Assembly (NCBI GenBank): GCA_910589415.1
Contig: OU342636.1
Location: 41,679,735 to 41,743,734 of the forward strand
Direction of reading: 5' to 3'
Origin: Malachius bipustulatus
Taxonomy: Eukaryota > Arthropoda > Insecta > Coleoptera > Melyridae
DNA length: 64,000 nucleotides
Below the pieces are notes generated by a model. The model saw only the letters and a program-made list of their open reading frames with translations. It ran no database searches and was not told the origin of the DNA. The translations under genes were made by a program, and so were the position numbers. This document shows positions 1 through 12,200 of the stretch, piece by piece (within the stretch, counting starts at the first letter, position 1; each line of letters starts with the position of its first letter).

Positions 1-159
1 TGTCTCCTTTGAATAATTTTTATTGTCTGTTTGGAAATGTTTCCAACTAAGATGTTGTTACTAGCAGACTCTCTCTTATTGTTCTAGTTGTTCTTATCAC
101 AGATTTGCACGGTATAATATTTTAGGTAGTTTTTTTTATGAGATCGTGGAATTTGTAGA

Positions 160-445
160 TCCATCAATTATTACAAAAATCATATTTTTCAATTCTCTAT
201 AATATAGTTGCTCGATTATTTTAGCAAAATTTGGTATCAGGATGTTGGTCTATAATTGGCAGTTAAATACTTAGACCCACTTTTATAAACTGGCACAACC
301 TCAGCAATTTTGAAACATTCCGGACAAATTCCTTGCAAAAAAAAATTATTCATTATAAAAGTTAAAGGCCTCGCAATGCAGTGCGATATTAATTTGATAA
401 ATCCAGTTGACACTCCATCCAAAGTGTCAATTGTCTCTCTTTATA
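160..445 (-). pseudogene. Non-LTR retrotransposon (LINE) reverse transcriptase fragment
   Basis: Read on the minus strand, about 60 residues match the region just before and at the start of a LINE reverse transcriptase: DGVSTGFIK near the start, PLTFIMNN in the middle, then VVPVYKSGS and NYRPTS, the usual 'V-P-I-Y-K-x-G ... N-Y-R-P-I-S' signature. Immediately after NYRPTS the frame breaks, but a shifted frame continues with residues resembling the next block (PNFAKIIEQ). The fragment is too short and frameshifted to be active. It lies in the Spt6 intron that occupies the left edge of the window, antisense to the gene. The clade (Jockey-like or other) is not resolved. Confidence 0.75.
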
Positions 446-735
446 TCTCTCATCAAAGGTAACTGTTAAAGCCTCTATTCTTAAAAATGAATAAAAAAAA
501 GACTTGTAATTCAATGAATAATATAAAGTTATGATCCTTTCCCATGTAAATTGAAACACTTTATCTTATGGAGTTGTGTTTATATCTTTTAATCTGCTGG
601 GTGCAGTATATTTTAAATTTATGATAGTCGAATAAACTACTTCCACAGTTGCTGACATCGTCATTTTTTATGTTGCTAAGACCTTGGAGCTAGGAAAATT
701 AAAATATTTTATTGACCGTGTGCTATTCATTTCAG

Positions 736-3700
736 GTTACATTCATATAAAGAATCTTAGCGATAAACCGGTATCGAATCCAGAGGAAAGAGTTGGCATA
801 GGACAACTGATCACCTGTAGGATAACGAAAATAGACGTCGAGAGGTTCTCGGTGGATTGCACATCGAAATCTAGTCATTTGGCTGATAAAAAACATGAAT
901 GGAGGTAAGAGTGATTTGACTAATTTCTAATTTGCGTAGTTTGAATTATTAGGTCGGCTGTTCCATAGCGAATATACTTTTCAACTACTTTAGTCTATTA
1001 ATGTACTGGGAGCAAAACAGTACGAGAGCATACTACTGCTTAATTCTAAGTGAAGAATCTTATGTGTGAGTTAGTAATAAGACTCTTGTTTCTCTCTAGT
1101 GATTTTCTCATCCACTATGAACTTTTAATAAGTAGTTGGTAATAAAAAAAGAACAGTTTTCATTTAAGGAATAAATTTTAAATATGGCAGAATCTTTTAG
1201 GGTCTTCTTTTACATTTTTAAAGCCAGATGAGAATATGAGCCATAGTTTCTGTATACATAACTACTTCCATGCGGCACATTGCTCCGGAGATAAGGCTTT
1301 TGCCCTAGTAAGATTCCTAATTCCCCTCTTAATTTGCCATTAGATAATCCTAGTGTAGTTCTCTACTCAAAATATGGTCATAAAGTCAAGCAAGCATACC
1401 TAGGCTGTGAGGGTACCTATGTATTGTAACGTAATCAGAGATAAGGTACCCATACTGATTGCCTTAGTTAACTTGTTTAAGAATGATTCATATAACAAAA
1501 ATAAATCTATGAAATGCTTATTTTTTATGTGATATGTGAAGTAGTTTTGCGATCATCAGTTGATTGATAACACCAACCATAGTAAATTTCATGCAGCAAA
1601 GATCGCAAAATACAAAACAGAAATCAAATTGTGAAGACAAACACGCCTGTAAAGTCCTAATCATAATTAATTACGATCTCGAATGTTAATTGCAGGCCTC
1701 CACGTGATCCTTATTACGACGCCGATCAGGAAGAGAAGGATATTCGGCAAGAGGCCGATCTGAAAAAGAACAAGCAACGTCAAACGTATATCAAGCGTGT
1801 GATTGTCCATCCGTGCTTTCACAATATATCGTACGCCGAAGCTGAAAAGTGTATGGAGCACGTTGACCAGGGTGATGTGATCATCCGTCCGTCGAGCAAG
1901 GGCCCCAACCACTTGACCATCACTTGGAAGGTGGCCACACTCATCTATCAACACATTGACGTCAAGGAGGAGGGTAAAGCCAACGCGTTTTCGCTTGGCA
2001 AAAGTTTATTCATCGGGAATGAGGAGTTTGAAGATCTGGATGAAATCATTGCCAGGCATATTAATCCCATGGCTTCTCATGCGAGGGATTTGTTGAATTT
2101 CAAATATTATAAGGTAAGAAATAATGTATTATTTTAACCTTATTATTACCTACTGATCTTCATTAAACAATACTAAGCATTAAATAAAGCCACAATAGAC
2201 CTTCGGTCGCAGTGGAGGTGTCACAATGGCCCACTCGCTATAAATATACAATCTAATCTAAGTATTAAATAAATCTGAATCATTTTCTTATGCACGCTTA
2301 TGCACTACTTGTTCCTTCAATGCCGCTAAAACTGTATAACCAACTTCTTTATTAAACCTGGGCATATTATTTGCACATAGCTGAATTTACACGACCCACT
2401 TACAAGTTTCCATTCTGTATAAAGGAGTATACCAGCTTATGATCAGTCAGTATAAAAAGTGAAACGTTTACGGATAGAATTCAGCTTTAGGTGAAAGAAA
2501 TCATTGAAGAAAAACATTTAAAGAACATTTCAACAGAAAATCCGTTCCAGTACAAAACATACCTATCATGTATTTATATTTTATGAAATTGAATAATAAT
2601 TGTAACTTTTTACAGGACACAGATGGCGGCAAACGTGAGAAGGCCGAAGAATTCTTACGCGAAGAGAAGAAGAAGAACGCCTCAAAGATCCATTACGTGA
2701 TCAGTGCGTCTCGGGCATACGCCGGCAAGTTCCTGCTGTCCTATCTTCCGCGCAACAAGGTGCGACACGAGTTTGTGACGGTCACACCCGACGGTTTCCG
2801 CTTTCGACAGCAGATGTTCGAGTCGGTCGGGTCGCTGTTCAAATGGTTCAAAGAACACTTCAGGGACCCTGTGCCGGGCAGCGTTACACCTTCCAGTCCG
2901 CGAACCAGGACACCGTACCAGATGGGGACGCCTGGAGGGTTCAGCTGTGAGTATCATTTGCGTTTTTAAATTTGACTGAAAACTCTTTGGCAGATGTAAT
3001 GATAATTTGCAAAAATCACTGCAAAAATCACTTCGTACTAGTTAGAATACTAAACTTTAATTTAGTCAGTGACTGATTCGATTGGTGGGATAAGGTACAA
3101 CCTCAAGGAAGTAGGCTATTAGGGGTCTTTTAGCTGTATTATCCAGTTGAAGTCGCCATCTATCAAGTGCAGAGGGTGTTATTGTTTACTACTGCGCCTA
3201 TTCAGTAGGGCTTTCTGTGGGGAAGACCCTGTGCTCTCCTCTATAAATCCTTGATCTATAGTAGCCTCTGTACCTTTGAATTCAATTTCAAAGGCAGGTT
3301 TTCTGACACCTTCTACAAATACAAGTAGGTTAATCGGTCTCCCGTAAGTTTGCTCAGATTTACAGGCTATTATCAACTAAGAACAGATTTTTTTTAAAGG
3401 TTACAAAGTGTCGTTCGTCACTGACAACTATTTCAAAAAAATCAGTTCGAAGTGTCAAAAACATCTTGAAAAAGTAATTAGACATTTTTGTGGGTTCTTA
3501 AATCATGTACACCTTGACCTAATACTTGCACTTTAAGAGCCCATTCTGTGTCAGAATACTTATGACATTTGAAGCATAGAATGAATAATTCACCATTTTC
3601 CAACTTTGATTAGTTCGAACCTCTTTAGTTTAGTAATTTAATAAAGGTTATCCATGCCAGAACCTTAATTTATCTTCTGTTAGCTTCTTTCAAAAAAAAG

Positions 3701-5407
3701 TTTTAAACAAGAGGCTGCTTGCATGCAATTTTATAAAGGCACTCTAACCACACTAGATATTCACTTGATATGATATGATAATATGTACTTACTTGATCAT
3801 CATTAAATCTCTTGTGCATCTTGTGTCCCTAGACCTAGTTTTTAAAATAACTTAATTTGAAGTAAGATAGTTTTAAACCTGAAACTTTTTTAAAACCTAT
3901 TGTAGAATTATTAGTGTTATATTCTAACTCATTCTCAATATTTACCAGCAGCAATGAATACTGAAGCTATCCAACGAGTTGCCCAAAACCTCCCGAGTCA
4001 CATGATGCAGACTCTTTCAGCTGTTGCCAATCAGCCCTATCCGCATACACCTGGAGGTGCTTATGGAGCTAACTATATGCAAACGGTAAGTATTTTTTCA
4101 AGTAAATTTCATTAGTGTTTTATTCATAAAAGTTTGTCATGAGAACATGAATTTTAATACCCCAACAGAAAATATTTAATTTAATTTATTATTTTTTACA
4201 GCCATATACACCGAGTGGACAGACACCATTCATGACTCCATGTGCAACTCCAAGAGCTTACTCAGGCAGTGCGTCGGCGACGCCTTCACCTGGTGCACCC
4301 AGTCCCATGATCAACGGTCCCTTCTTACATCCCGGGGCCGTCACGCCCTCACACCGTGGTACTCCCTCCTATCATCATCACCATCATCACAGGAGCGCAT
4401 CATCGTCTTACCAATCTCCTGTAATACCGCCGAGCCCTCATGGGAGCAACAGAAGCGGGTACACCAACCGTGGCTATAGTAATGGTAAGTGGAAAGTGTT
4501 TGATGTCAGCAAGTACCTGGGTACTATGGCATACCCAGGTAATTATCGTATTGTGGCCTGATTTTCAAGAACTGGGTATCCAAGTAGTTTATAATCCTTT
4601 TTACCAACACTTTAAACTGAAAAAAATATTCACCAGAAATTTTTAATATCTGCTGTAAATGAGTAAATTATCTGTACATCAGAGCTTGCACTAATCTAAT
4701 TATTACATATTCATTTTCGTTTAATATCTAAATAAAAAAATTGAATGGTTTTTTTAGATTTTTCTGATACTCTGTAGAATATTCTGAAAAAAATCAAAAT
4801 TAAACTTTTGAAAATCTTGAATAAATAATTGTCAACTATTGGTGTATTTTTTAAATAAATTTTAGAGCATTAAAGTTTGAATCCATAATAACAATTTCAA
4901 AGTGGAGAATTTACTAATATTTATTTTGTAAGTTTTTAATTGAAATCTTGTTTATTTTAGATGCATGGAAAAGTGCAGCAGAGGAGTGGGCCCGTGGTGC
5001 TAAAAGTCGAGATTCTAATGGTAAGTTAGGTTGCAAAGCATTTATTACCTTCCCCTAACTTTTCTCTCCTCACCTTCCTCTAATCTTTCCTTTACACTTC
5101 CGTAACCTTTCCCAAACTTTTCCATAAACATTATGTTATTATTGCAGATTAACCTTTGTTTTTTTTGCATAATATGGTTTTAAATTTTTTTTTTGAAAGA
5201 TATTTTTTTATTGATTCTAATAATAAATGAATTGCAGTAACTCCTCGAAGTCATGATGGAAGAAATACTCCGCGTCAAAGAGGTTATGAGCCTATGGGCA
5301 AGCCAACCAAAAGCCCCCGCTCTCTCAGATCAACACCCCACACAAATACCTCACCCCATTCCATGTCATTGGGAGATGCAACTCCCCTCTACGATGAAAA
5401 CATCTAA
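736..5407 (+). CDS. Spt6: Transcription elongation factor SPT6, 3' part (partial)
   Basis: Histone chaperone and elongation factor that travels with RNA polymerase II in the nucleus. Seven exons are visible: 736-904, 1696-2113, 2616-2946, 3949-4085, 4202-4484, 4961-5020 and 5238-5407, all with GT-AG borders and continuous frame, giving 522 residues and a TAA stop. In order they encode the end of the S1 RNA-binding domain ([25 protein letters not shown]), a first SH2 domain with the phosphate-binding [10 protein letters not shown] segment, a second SH2 domain ([37 protein letters not shown]), then a low-complexity tail rich in TP and SP, a run of six His, and a C-terminus ending [11 protein letters not shown]. 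The tandem SH2 is known to bind the phosphorylated Rpb1 linker. The N-terminal two thirds lie left of the window. ORF stretches running into introns at 2947 and 4485 are read-through, not coding. A likely poly(A) signal AATAAA sits at 6170-6175. Confidence 0.95.
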
Positions 5408-7745
5408 TCTTAGAGTTAATTTAGTAGTACTTTTTAGATTGTTTTTAGTTATAATTTTATTTATTATTACTTTTTAGTTTGGACATACATACTTCAGTGC
5501 ATAAGTATCCTTCAATTACCTAATACATACTTTATATGTTTGGAGGAATTTGGGAAAATTATATTTTCTGTAATTAATTGTAAAAGCAATAGCAATATTA
5601 ATGTTTATAAAGTTAATATGTGATAATATTGTATATTATTGTATACAAAAATAGTTGTTTTAACTTTTCTTGAAATATTTGAAAATCAGTTATATTTTTA
5701 TTTATGATCACCTGTGTAGAAGGTATTGTTTTGCCTTTTTTAAATTAGTTTGTTAAATATACAACTTTCAGAAATTATAAATACTTTTAATAATTAAAGT
5801 ATAATACTCTATTATTGGTGGCAGACTATGATAAGGAAAAACAAAACAGTGAATTAAATTCCACTTATGAGATCGTTGTGAGGTATTTTCATAGAAAAAT
5901 GAAGGGCATCTTGTCATTGCCTCTGATTTGGGTGAATTTGTGAAAAAAAATTCTGAAGAGCTTGCAAAATAAGTAGTGCAGATTTAAAACAAATGTGAAA
6001 ATCAAGAAAAATAACAGTGGATTCATGGATAATAGAGGTTCTACTTCAGTTGGGATTTGAAATACATACATAAATTATACGAAATGAGCCATACCCCAAT
6101 CATGTTAATATTAATTTTCATTGTGTATAAATTCATTTTTGTTTTAGTATTAAAATCTTTAAATATATGAATAAACTAACTTTAGCTTTTATTTGTATTA
6201 ATTAAGGTTTTATAATAAAATTTAAATTAAAATAATTTTTGTTTCATTTTTCTATTTATTTATTGGTGAATCAATACAATAAACTTCCTTTGTGATTCCC
6301 AAGAATAGAAAATTAAGTCAAACCGAAATATTTCTTTTGAATTTGCTGAGGGAAAATTGTAGGTTTATTTAAACAGACCAGAAAAGAAAATAGTTGAAAA
6401 AGAAAGCTAAAATTGGATGATATCCCTAAATTTAATAAATCTGCAGCTCCTCGTTTGAAGCATTAAGTAGGCAGTACGATTTAGGATCGATACCACGGTG
6501 CGCTGTCTTTTTAGGATGGGAAAACCTCAGCAGAGTATGCACACTCCCATTATGTTTGTAAAATCTTATTTTCAGTTTCAACCAGAGATAACATACTATA
6601 ACGAGATCTTTATAAGATATTATAAAGAGAACTTTACCTTTAAAGTACTTAAAAATATAATTATTTATAATAATTTACCCAATTAATAGTATAAGGTAAA
6701 AATTTCGCATATTCGTTGACTTTTTGAAAGGTACACTTTATTTACTTTGGTACATTACTATTGGGCATTTTATTAAGTAAAGAAGTTAACGTGACCGGGC
6801 CCTCTTTGGAGAGGGAAACCTCAAATAGTGGGCCGCTTGATTTTTCAGCAAAGAACTCTGGAAAAATTTAGTCATATTCTTTGAATAAAAATAAGTATTT
6901 TTTGTTTCTTGGAGTTTCCCTGTAAAACTCTTCCTTCTCAGTCAAAGCATCAAATGAAGATCTATGAATTATTATTTGTCTTGATATTTTTTACAAAAGA
7001 AGGAAGCAGTATGAAGAAATTAATTAATAATAAATTTTTTTTTTTGTTTTTTGTAATATTTTTCAGAACTCTTGAAGAGAAACAGATGTTTACGGCTTTC
7101 CTCTTGAAGAGGACCAAGTTACGTGACCTAACACTTCGGTGAATCGTAGCTATAGCTATAACACGTCTGCAGCATCTCAACCCAGCGACGGCGTCTGCGG
7201 TGCACAATCCAGCAGATTTTATGTTAAAATTATTAACAACAATATTTTTATTATAAAATAAATGTACCTGTTTTCCTTTTTCTGGAAATGACTTTCCACG
7301 TTGAGGAAACTGGTTTATAAAATAGAAGCATTTTCTGTAAAAACTGAATACTCGTATATATTATGTAGCTATTTAAAATAAAGAAGTTTTATATTGATGC
7401 CTCGAAGTCTATTTGTTGAAGTATAGCAGCACTTCAACCGTAAAAATAATTTTTCAAATAATAATAATTATTAACTATAAATTTAAATTTGAATGTCCCG
7501 CGCTTAGTAATGATATCTACGGTAGCCCAGGGTGTCGCCACCTTAACAGGTTACCTATAGAGTCTAACATGTAATCGACTACTCTATTATATTATCTTTC
7601 TCTATGGTTTCAACTAGTGTCACACGTGTCGCTACGCTATTTTCGTTGTTTTGCCGATTGTGCATTATTCGTGTATGTCATTTGTCAGTCGTTGATCATT
7701 TCGTGTTGATCATTTCAGTCTACCCTGAGATTTGAAGACAAAAAA
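5408..7745. other. Spt6 3' UTR and gene-free spacer
   Basis: AT-rich sequence after the Spt6 stop. The 3' UTR probably ends just after AATAAA at 6170-6175. I see no convincing exon between there and 7745. A weak inverted similarity joins about 6790-6825 (ACGTGACCGGGCCCTC...) with about 7090-7130 (...GAGGACCAAGTTACGTGAC), perhaps a decayed terminal-inverted-repeat element of about 340 bp. Confidence 0.45.
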
Positions 7746-7850
7746 ATGGATTCTATGTGTTGTGTTTTGTGTTGCTAGTTGCAAAATTTCAAATAAGGAA
7801 GTGAAAATGCACTTTTATCTTTTATGAAATGGGTTGATGCACGATACACA
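7746..7850 (+). pseudogene. Possible THAP-domain relic, frameshifted
   Basis: An ATG at 7746 opens a Cys-rich stretch (MDSMCCVLCC, then stop). One frame over, the same bases continue as CVASCKISNKEVKMHF, and after a further shift as FMKWVDARY. Together these resemble the Cys-x(2-4)-Cys ... F/H-x-F-P ... W start of a THAP zinc finger, the DNA-binding domain of P-element-type transposases and their host derivatives. Two frameshifts are needed, so it is at best a relic. The stretch abuts the foldback element that starts at 7840. Confidence 0.3.
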
Positions 7851-8637
7851 TAATACACGGTATGCCGATAGACTGTGACTGCGCAGGCTGCGTTCCGGTC
7901 TTCTGACGTCACGCGGCTGGAAGACTACATATGAGATTGCTCATATCTTTTTTATTCTCAACAATAAATAAATAATTCTTTGTAGGCTTGCATAAGTCGG
8001 CCAACAGCTATCCATTTAACGTTTTATAAATTTTCACGGCCAACTAAATCACAGAGTTTTCATAGTTAACTTTTGTTTTTCTTATAGCCGCCATATTGTT
8101 TTTTATGTCCTTTGGTACAAAAAAATCACGGAAACCAAAAATCAATAGCAATTAAAAAAAATGTAAAAATTTAATTTTACTTTTTTCGAAAAGAAAATAA
8201 AGATTTTTCTATTAGATCTAGCACAAAGAAAAACACAAGCGAGAAAAATGGAAGCAATATAATTTGACATTTATTTTATGAACAACGAACAACCTCGCCG
8301 CGATCATTCTTGCTTATGTTTTTCTTTGTGCTAGATCTATATATTATGTTATGTGGTAGTTTTTGTTATAAATATTACGGTTTTATATTATTGTGTTTAA
8401 AATATTATATTATTATCTGGAATTTAGTTATTGGCAGTGAAAAATTTTAAAACGTCAAATGGATAGCTGTTGAGTGTTGACAACTTATGCAAGCCTTCAA
8501 AAAATTATTTATTTTATTCCTGACAATAAAAAAGATATGAGCAATCTCATGTGTAGTCTTCCAACCGCATAAGGTCAGAAGACCAGAAAGCAGCCTGCGC
8601 AGTCATCTATTGATATACCGTGTATACGTGTATCGTG
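7840..8637. mobile_element. Foldback/MITE-like element with long inverted arms
   Basis: The left arm begins CACGATACACATAATACACG and the right arm ends with its imperfect reverse complement (CGTGTATACGTGTATCGTG). The arms continue inward through GACTGCGCAGGCTGC, GGTCTTCT, a GAGCAATCTCAT block and a CTTGCATAAG/CTTATGCAAG block, with an inner pair AGATCTAGCACAAAGAAAAA near 8214 and its complement near 8320. The arms are therefore about 200 bp or more around a short centre, total about 800 bp. No coding capacity is seen, so it would be non-autonomous. It lies between Spt6 and Arp6. Confidence 0.75.
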
Positions 8638-9258
8638 ACCGTGACTACCGCCGTGATTATTCGCGTGAGTAATGCGTTGCCATTTCATTAATAATTTTTG
8701 TTAAAAAAATAGCTAATATTTACAATAATAGTGTTAAAAGTGAAGTTTTATATGTTGTGAGTGAAAAGGTTTGTGAAATGAGCGAAGCTTAGAGGAGCGA
8801 ATTGAACAATTTCACGAACAAAATAAAATCACTTTTAAGACGAATATCATAAAAGCGGTTTTTGTAAAACTGCTCTAGGTATTTTTATAATGAAATTGAT
8901 GAATTTAGAATGACACTGAACTTCAAATTGAATTCTAAAATATTCAGATAAGTACACAAGTGTACTTTCGGAACAACAGAAGGATACGGGATATGGCGTT
9001 ATACATTGGCAAAACCTAGTTGGGATATAAATAAACACATTAATCTTTGTACTGGCCAGGGTACATGACTACATGACAGATGACAGGCATCACCGGGCAC
9101 AGAAGTAGGTATAATCTTCTTCTTCTTCTGTCTGTGGGCTGTCGCTGTGGTAGTGGTAGTGAGTGGTACAACTGGTACAGGTTATGGTTAATAAATTATA
9201 GGAGGCTAGCTTTTTATCTCAATATTAAATTATTAATTGTTTATGAATAGAACAAAAA
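8638..9258. promoter_or_regulatory. Presumed Arp6 upstream region
   Basis: Gene-free stretch leading to the Arp6 start at 9259. It contains a CTT-repeat pyrimidine tract at about 9117-9130 followed by GTGGTAGTGGTAGTGAGTGG. No TATA box or initiator can be called with confidence. Inferred promoter only from position. Confidence 0.25.
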
Positions 9259-12200
9259 ATGGCACAAAATGAAATTATTCTTGAAAACGAAGATTTTTAC
9301 GAAAACTATGAGTTCAAACGTACAAGGACTGACCAAAGGAGTCACAGTTTTCTAAGAAGATATGATAAACAGCGAAGTAAGAGGAGACTAACTTCAAATG
9401 AACACAACAACAGTTTGGAAAATTCAGGTAAATCCAACAAACCAGAAAATAAATAAATACCTAAAGACATGCCATTGCTCGGTACCCACCCACTACCCAG
9501 TATAATCTCTTTCATGAAGAAGCTCGAGTAGGTTTAGAACTCCCAGGTTTGCAGAGATCTTATGTGTAGGTACTGGTTGGTTTTGGTTTTATTATAAAGA
9601 GAGGAATATAATTTTGAGTCCCTAAACTACCTCTGAAATTATCAAGGGATAAGTAGGATGAATGCCCTAAAACAACTAGTTATGTTATGTAAAACCCTAA
9701 CCCTACAATAATAGTTCTTGGGACATCAAACAGGGACAGGGTAGATTTACCTAAATTGCGGATTTTTTACGTACTTGAAAAAGGTTCTGTGTTCTCCAAA
9801 GATTTAGACAAATATCTCTCATCAGAATTGTACAAGAAAAAATTGCTATTGAATGCCAAATGCAAACTTCTTTTTTAGTTTTTGCAGAACTAAAATAATT
9901 AGCGGAGAACCGTTAAAGTTATCAATTAAAATATAAAGTTTGCCAAATATGGAAGTTAGAGATCTCTTATCGAAATTAAATTTCTTCTCTCTGTTTCACC
10001 CTTCTCACATCATTTCAGATGTCCCATTTACAATTTTAGAGCAATGCGAGGTCATCTTCTAGGTACAGTGAATATAGGATTTAACCTCATTTCATAAGTA
10101 AGTCGTCAAAAGGTTACCGACTTACTGGGGTCAAGCCTAGGCAAGGCCTAAAATAAGTAGTTTTTACCCTTCGGGGAAAACACTGTATATTTTTTTAATT
10201 GTTATTTTTTATTTTAGAAAACTTGGACGCATTTGTTATTGACAATGGGGCTTACTCAATCAAATTTGGGTCTACTATTTGTGACACAGCAAAGTGAGTA
10301 CCTATCTTTCACACCCATGTAATGGTAATGTAATGAGAGTGGCTCTTGATTTACCAGACTTAGTTATGCCGCTAAAGATACCTGTCCATATTTTTTTTTT
10401 AACTTTGGAAAAAAGCTTAGAACCCCTAGTGAATTTTAATTTCCCTAGTTTCAGAAATAAAGGAGGTGAGGATTTTTGCTGGATTGTTACTATAAAATTG
10501 ATTTTTCAGGATACTAAAGGTTTAGCTGCAATAGAGTGTTATCTTTTAAGTTTTAGGTAATTATTGGACCAGGGGCCTATTCCACAAAGCAATGTAAATG
10601 GCATTGTCATAAATTATTATAAAAAATTTTCAAAGTATTTGCAATTTTACGTAGCAGAGTAGTGGTAAATTAATTGAACTGAATGTAGAACACAAATTTC
10701 TTGCTTTGTAAAAAATTTAAAAGTGCAAAGTACATGTCCCTATTTTAACTTTTCATGTACTATCCAATGATGTAGATGAAATGTTTATACAGGGTGATAA
10801 AAAATTTGAAAAAATCTGAGATTTCTCCACATTTAAAAAAATCAAAGAAAGTACAAATGTTTCTATACCATAGGATAGTCCATAAAAAGTTAAAATAGGG
10901 ACATGTAAGCCGTTTTTCTCTATCTTGAACCGTTTTCCTTTTACAGGGCCTTGAACTTGAAAAATTACGATTTTTTAAATGCTTGTAACTTCTAAACAAA
11001 AACGAATCGGACTCATGTTTATTAAAAAAAATATGTTTAAAATCAAGCAACCTACCATCTGTCAAAGTTTGTCATAGAGCTTGTAGAACACCCTGTATGT
11101 AAATATTTTCAAATATTTCAGGGTAGTACCTAATTGCATAATGAAAGCTAAATCAGAGAGGAAACGACTATTTATAGGAGACCAAATAGAAGAATGCCGA
11201 GATTGCTCTGGGCTATACTTTCTTCTGCCCTGTGAACGGGGATATATTACGAAGTGGGATGTCCAGAAGCCAATATGGGACTATGCTTTTGGTAAAAACA
11301 AGTCGCCTATCAATGACAACACTGTGATCATGACACAACCATTATTTAACTTTAAAACTATACAAGACTGCATGGATGAAATATTCTTTGAGGAATACGA
11401 AGTTTCTTCTATGGTTAGAGCCAATCCTACGGATTTAGCAAGACTGAAATATGTGGAAGAAATAGGTAAATAACATTTTTTATATAAAAAAGCATATAAC
11501 TTAGAATTTTGGATTGGCACAGGGAAACTCTCTTAATACTAAAGCTACTTATATTGATATTCCATAATATTTGACTGTTTGTTACAACACAAATCAGTTG
11601 ATTGATTGGACAATTTGTGACTAATCTTTTACTTAGGTTAGTTATCTTCAGATATTCTGTTTCATCGATGTTTACATTTAGACCCCATTTCACATACTCT
11701 TCCTCTAATTTCCTAAACATATAGTCCGCATCGTGTTCTTCACATGCTATGATTACCTGGTCATCGGCAACCAGCAGAGTTGTCAAGTACTGTTCATCCA
11801 TTTGTATCCCCATTCCTGATGTTTTCCTTCTCCAGTTGTTGATAGCTTCTTGGATATATATTTTGAATAGTGTAGGTGATAAGCTGCATCCCTGTCGAAG
11901 CCCATTTGTGGTGGAAAACAATTCTGAAAAGGTATTTCCCACTCATCAAACTCTTTGCGTCTTTAAACTTATGCCCCTATAATTTTTGCATGCCTTTTTG
12001 TTGCCCATTTTGTAAACGGAGCTAATGAATGCTATATTCCAGTCTTCTGGGTATTATCGCTGTTTAACAAGCATCTATTAAATGGGTGTGCCATAGTTTC
12101 TAATAAGTATCCGGTCGATACTTGATTAGCTCAATGGGGATGTTTCCAGGCCCTGCAGTCTTAGCATTTTTTGATTTCTTCAGAGCTTTCTTTATTTCTT

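Noticed and set aside
3179..3376. 65-residue minus-strand ORF in an Spt6 intron
   Set aside because: No recognisable motif or splice context; consistent with chance.
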